The position numbers and the translations under genes are program-made. A stretch of 14,899 bases of DNA from Oscillospiraceae bacterium (GTDB lineage Bacteria > Bacillota > Clostridia > Oscillospirales > Oscillospiraceae). A model generated the notes under the pieces. The model was not told the origin of the DNA, searched no databases, and worked only from the letters and a program-made list of their open reading frames with translations. Shown piece after piece: positions 12,401 to 14,899 of this stretch. How positions within the stretch are numbered: position 1 is the stretch's first letter; every line of letters begins with the position of its first letter. The DNA lies in NCBI GenBank assembly GCA_029067025.1, contig JAIEFH010000296.1, positions 1 to 14,899 on the forward strand, in the 5' to 3' direction.

Positions 12401-12486
12401 TGGTGCGGATGACGGGACTCGAACCCGTACGGCCGTGGGCCACTAGCACCTCAAGCTAGCCAGTCTACCAGTTCCAGCACATCCGC
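12401..12486 (-). tRNA. tRNA-Leu (anticodon GAG)
   Basis: 86 nt including an encoded CCA. The acceptor stem GCGGATG/CATCCGC, the anticodon stem CTAGC/GCTAG around loop TTGAGGT (anticodon GAG at 12450-12452, reading CUC/CUU), the long variable arm TGGCCCACGGCCGT typical of class II tRNALeu, and the T-arm ACGGGTTCGAGTCCCGT are all present. It is intact on both ends, so it was not disrupted by the element next to it. Confidence 0.97.
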
Positions 12487-12540
12487 AAATAGTGGCGCCG
12501 TCTCCATGAAAACACCTGTGTTTTGAAGTCAGCATAGCAT

Positions 12541-12569
12541 ATTATAGTGCGCAAAGTCCCATTTGTCAA
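12541..12569 (-). promoter_or_regulatory. Consensus promoter of tRNA-Leu
   Basis: On the minus strand, TTGACA (12564-12569), exactly 17 bp, TATAAT (12541-12546): a perfect sigma-A promoter 55 bases before the mature tRNA 5' end. The leader contains the small palindrome AAAACAC-CT-GTGTTTT (12509-12524). The sequence from 12570 to about 12750 shows nothing else that I can support. Confidence 0.92.
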
Positions 12570-12765
12570 GAGCGCAGTTTTTATTTTCCTCCTGCCTTTT
12601 TGCCGCTGTTTCCTGACGCTGGCAGTTTAACTAGCTGTGCCTTGTATCTCAAAACTAGCAGCAGCATGATCAGGGCGATAGTTTGGCATCTACCGGGCAA
12701 TGTCTTCACCGGCGGCTCCCCGATTGGAACGCTTCACAAAAAGGCTAGCTTTTCCTGTCATGTTA

Positions 12766-12814
12766 TGCTATAATGCCTAGGCGGTTAGTACCCTAGCGGG
12801 CACTGAGCCGCCTA
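12766..12814 (+). promoter_or_regulatory. Extended -10 promoter and leader hairpin of the dehydratase operon
   Basis: TGCTATAAT (12766-12774) is an extended -10; no good -35 lies 16-18 bases upstream. Transcription would begin near 12781, inside a stem-loop with arms TAGGCGG (12778-12784) and CCGCCTA (12808-12814) and an inner CCC-TAGC-GGG. The leader to the ATG is about 60 bases and has no T run, so the hairpin may affect mRNA stability or translation rather than termination. Confidence 0.6.
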
Positions 12815-12841
12815 TCTAAGACCGTATGGGAGCTATGACGC

Positions 12842-13774
12842 ATGGAAAAACAGACGATAACGATCGGCCTGCCCAGGGCCTTGCTGTACTACCGTTACCG
12901 CACCCTCTGGCGCGCCTTTTTCCAGGGGCTGGGGATGGAGACGGTGGTCAGCGACCCCACAGACCGGAATATTTTGGAGCGGGGCACGGCTCTGGCCATC
13001 GACGAGGCCTGCCTGTCCCTGAAAATCTACCTGGGCCACGTGGCGGCGCTGGTGGGCAAATGCGACTACATCCTGGTGCCCCGGGTGAGTAACTTCGGCC
13101 GCCAGCGGAGTATGTGTACCCGGTTCGAGTCCACCCCTGATCTGGTGCGCAACGTGTTCCGCAATGACCGCCAGAAGTTCCTGTCCTACGAGGTGGACGA
13201 GGAAATGAAAAAGCAGAATGAGGAGGACGCTTTCCTGGAGATGGGCCGCACCCTGGGCTGTTCCGCCAAGGCGGTGAAAAAAGCCTATAAGCAGGCGAAA
13301 AAGCTGGAGCTGGCCCAGCACAAGGAGCGAGCGCAGAAGCATGAGCAGCTGTACAAGCGGGAGGGCATGAAGGTGCTCATCGCCGCCCACAGCTATGTGG
13401 CCGAAGATCCGTATATGGGCAAAACGGTCAGCAGCTACCTCAAGCAGGTGGGGGTGATCCCCGTCCGGGCTGATCTCGTGGATCGTGAGGCGGCGCTGAA
13501 GCACAGCCGGGAGCTGTCCCCCACCTGTAAATGGGAGATCAACCGGGAAATCCTGGGCGGCATCGCCATGCACCAGGACGATGTGGACGGCATCATCCTG
13601 CTCAGTGCCTTCCCCTGTGGGCCGGACGCTATGGTCAACGAGCTCATCACCCGCCGGGTCAAGGGCGTACCCATATTGAACCTGGTGCTGGACAGCCAGA
13701 GCGGTACCGCCGGGGTGGAAACCCGGCTGGAAAGCTTCATCGACATCATCCGCTTTAAGGAGGGGAAGCTGTAA
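12842..13774 (+). CDS. DUF2229-type protein, 2-hydroxyacyl-CoA dehydratase activase-related
   Basis: 310 residues. IGLPRALLYYRYRTLWRAFF near the start, then DEACLSLKIYLGHV, KCDYILVPRVSN, and late LLSAFPCGPDAMVNELITRR with PILNLVLDSQSGTAGVETRLESFIDI, are the hallmarks of DUF2229/HgdB-like proteins. In many Clostridia this unit is fused to the activase in one very long protein; here it is a separate gene. Conserved cysteines (in DEAC, FPCGPD) may bind an iron-sulfur cluster shared with the partner subunits. GGGAG lies 9 bases before the ATG. Its TAA overlaps the ATG of the next gene. The system as a whole would perform ATP-driven one-electron chemistry on an acyl-CoA or related substrate; the substrate is not shown by the sequence. 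Confidence 0.9.
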   Translation: MEKQTITIGLPRALLYYRYRTLWRAFFQGLGMETVVSDPTDRNILERGTALAIDEACLSLKIYLGHVAALVGKCDYILVPRVSNFGRQRSMCTRFESTPDLVRNVFRNDRQKFLSYEVDEEMKKQNEEDAFLEMGRTLGCSAKAVKKAYKQAKKLELAQHKERAQKHEQLYKREGMKVLIAAHSYVAEDPYMGKTVSSYLKQVGVIPVRADLVDREAALKHSRELSPTCKWEINREILGGIAMHQDDVDGIILLSAFPCGPDAMVNELITRRVKGVPILNLVLDSQSGTAGVETRLESFIDIIRFKEGKL

Positions 13775-14853
13775 TGGCCGAAGCGAAAAAGAGAAACATC
13801 TCCTTCCCCCGGTACGCGGAGTACAACTGCGCGTTCAAATACATCGTGGAGCAGGCCTTGGGGTGCAAGTATGTCATGCCCCCTGCCCTCACCAAGCGCA
13901 CCATGGAGCTGGGCACCAAGTACAGCCCGGACTTCGTGTGCACCCCCTTCAAAACCATGCTGGGCAACATGATTGAAGCGCTGGAGGCCGGGGCGGACAC
14001 CCTGCTCATGACCCACGGCCTGTGCCGCCTGGGCTATTATGGGGAACTGCTGGAGCAGATCCTGCGGGATCTGGGCTACCAGTTTGACTTCATCAACCTG
14101 TCCGACTATGATATGGAGAAGAAAAAGGAGTATATCCGCATCGTCCGGCGGTTCAACCCCAAGGTGAACCCCGCCCGGTTCCTTACCCAGTTCATGGAGG
14201 GCGTGCGGATGGTGGAGTATCTGGACGACATCACCGCCGAATACTACCAGAATTGCGGCTTTGACGCCACCCAAGGGGATTATAAGCGGGCCTACCAGGA
14301 CTTCCTCACCGCCATGTACACCGCCCAGGCCAAGAGCGACGTAGAGGCGGGCTACCGGGCCGCCAAGCGGGCGCTGCGGGCCGTCCCGCTGGACAAGCCC
14401 AAGCACCCCCTCCGGGTGGGCATTGTGGGCGAGTTCTACACCGCCATGGATGCCTTTTCCAACCTGGAGCTGGAGCAGAAGCTGGCGGATATGCGGGTGG
14501 AGGTTCACCGTTGGATGAACGTGACCAACCAGTTTTTGCGCTATGGCAGCGGGCAGAAAAACCTGCGGGTGAAGATCCAGGATCTGTGCCAGTACGACAT
14601 GGGCCCCACCTCCACCGCCAACATCTGGTACGCCCGGGAGTGCGCCGACCGGGGCTTTGACGGACTGATCCACATCAAGTCCGCCACCTGCACCCCGGAG
14701 ATCGACGTGATGCCCGTGCTGCAAAATATCAGCGCGGACTATAAAATTCCCGTGCTTTACCTGACCTATGACGCCCAGACCAGCGACGTGGGCCTGATGA
14801 CCCGGCTGGAGGCGTTCTACGATATGATCGACATGAGAAAGAAGGTACTTTAA
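13774..14853 (+). CDS. 2-hydroxyacyl-CoA dehydratase subunit D-like protein
   Basis: 359 residues of the HgdB/HgdA-like superfamily. It has FVCTPFKTMLGNMIEALEAGADTLLMTHGLCRLGYYGELLEQIL (cysteines likely ligating a 4Fe-4S cluster), LRVGIVGEFYTAMDAFSNLELEQKLADMRVEVHRWMNVT, and at the C-terminus HIKSATCTPEIDVMPVLQNI and PVLYLTYDAQTSDVGLMTRLEAFYDMI. Length and order are normal for the subunit-D type found beside DUF2229 proteins. The ATG overlaps the upstream TAA, and AAGGAGGGG lies 9 bases before it, so the two subunits are made together. The activase gene starts one base after its stop. It probably forms a complex with its neighbours; the physiological substrate is unknown. Confidence 0.9.
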   Translation: MAEAKKRNISFPRYAEYNCAFKYIVEQALGCKYVMPPALTKRTMELGTKYSPDFVCTPFKTMLGNMIEALEAGADTLLMTHGLCRLGYYGELLEQILRDLGYQFDFINLSDYDMEKKKEYIRIVRRFNPKVNPARFLTQFMEGVRMVEYLDDITAEYYQNCGFDATQGDYKRAYQDFLTAMYTAQAKSDVEAGYRAAKRALRAVPLDKPKHPLRVGIVGEFYTAMDAFSNLELEQKLADMRVEVHRWMNVTNQFLRYGSGQKNLRVKIQDLCQYDMGPTSTANIWYARECADRGFDGLIHIKSATCTPEIDVMPVLQNISADYKIPVLYLTYDAQTSDVGLMTRLEAFYDMIDMRKKVL

Positions 14854-14854
14854 G

Positions 14855-14899
14855 TTGGAACACGCGTATTTAGGCATTGACGTGGGATCCATTTCCACC
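14855..14899 (+). CDS. Acyl-CoA dehydratase activase (BadF/HgdC type), first 15 codons
   Basis: TTG start followed by EHAYLGIDVGSIST, which contains the phosphate-1 loop of the ASKHA ATPase fold as found in HgdC/BadF/BcrA activases (GIDVGSxST). AAGAAGG lies 9 bases upstream, and the start is one base after the preceding stop, so it is the third gene of the operon. The activase couples ATP hydrolysis to electron injection into the dehydratase. The rest lies beyond the window. Confidence 0.85.
   Translation, partial: MEHAYLGIDVGSIST

Noticed and set aside
12401..12486. tRNA-Leu as the integration target
   Set aside because: The tRNA is intact, no copy of its 3' end is seen at the left side of the element, and the recombinase is of the serine type, which does not characteristically use tRNA 3' ends.
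13435..14898. 487-codon minus-strand frame opposite the dehydratase genes
   Set aside because: The GC-rich third codon positions of the plus-strand genes keep the complement open. The product is Gly/His/Val-rich without a family, while the plus-strand genes have clear motifs.
1..14899. CRISPR array, insertion sequence or rRNA
   Set aside because: No regularly spaced repeats, DDE transposase or ribosomal RNA sequence seen on either strand.

Overview
The window looks like chromosomal DNA of a moderately GC-rich gut-type Clostridia, most likely Oscillospiraceae/Ruminococcaceae. That assignment is an inference from the gene families and codon use: a DegV protein, a VanRS-like two-component operon, a 2-hydroxyacyl-CoA dehydratase cluster and a MobV element with a large serine recombinase. 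Ordinary chromosomal genes flank a mobilizable element of about 8.5 kb.

Left flank (1-3600): the start of a minus-strand DegV-family gene runs off the window edge. Next to it is a tightly coupled minus-strand operon of four genes: polytopic membrane protein, OmpR-type response regulator, histidine kinase and small two-helix membrane protein. It ends in a strong terminator and has a candidate response-regulator box (two 9-bp repeats, period 11) in its promoter.

Mobile element (about 3610/3860 to 12250): the minus-strand recombination module is an XRE repressor-like gene overlapping a large serine recombinase by 4 bp, with a palindrome inside the repressor promoter. The recombinase frame runs on through a 49-bp dyad and a terminator, so its last ~100 residues are suspect. 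Next is a gene-free GC-rich stretch of 0.6 kb (5801-6402). It holds a very good match to a pMV158/MobV oriT and several strong inverted repeats. The plus-strand mobilization module (10029-12246) is a sigma-70-region-4-like DNA-binding protein, a MobV relaxase and a 59-residue protein with a TTG start. The relaxase carries two compensating frame lesions that scramble about 48 residues, so it may be inactive.

Between oriT and the mobilization genes sits a 3.5-kb cargo block (6403-9967), the most interesting part of the window. It encodes an RRNPP-like regulator (HTH plus helical TPR-type repeats) and, tail-to-tail with it, a 59-residue secreted propeptide-like protein. Divergent from the peptide gene is a two-gene operon for a secreted amidase-like (papain-fold) protein and a lipoprotein. 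The divergent promoters are mirror images around one point (8550) and share a 49-bp dyad covering both -35 boxes. I propose a self-contained peptide-sensing circuit that co-regulates the signal gene and an exported effector pair, carried by a mobilizable element.

Right flank (12251-14899): a class II tRNA-Leu(GAG) on the minus strand with a consensus promoter. It is followed by a plus-strand operon of the 2-hydroxyacyl-CoA dehydratase/activase superfamily: a DUF2229-type protein, a dehydratase-subunit-like protein, and the first 15 codons of a BadF/HgdC-type activase cut by the window end.
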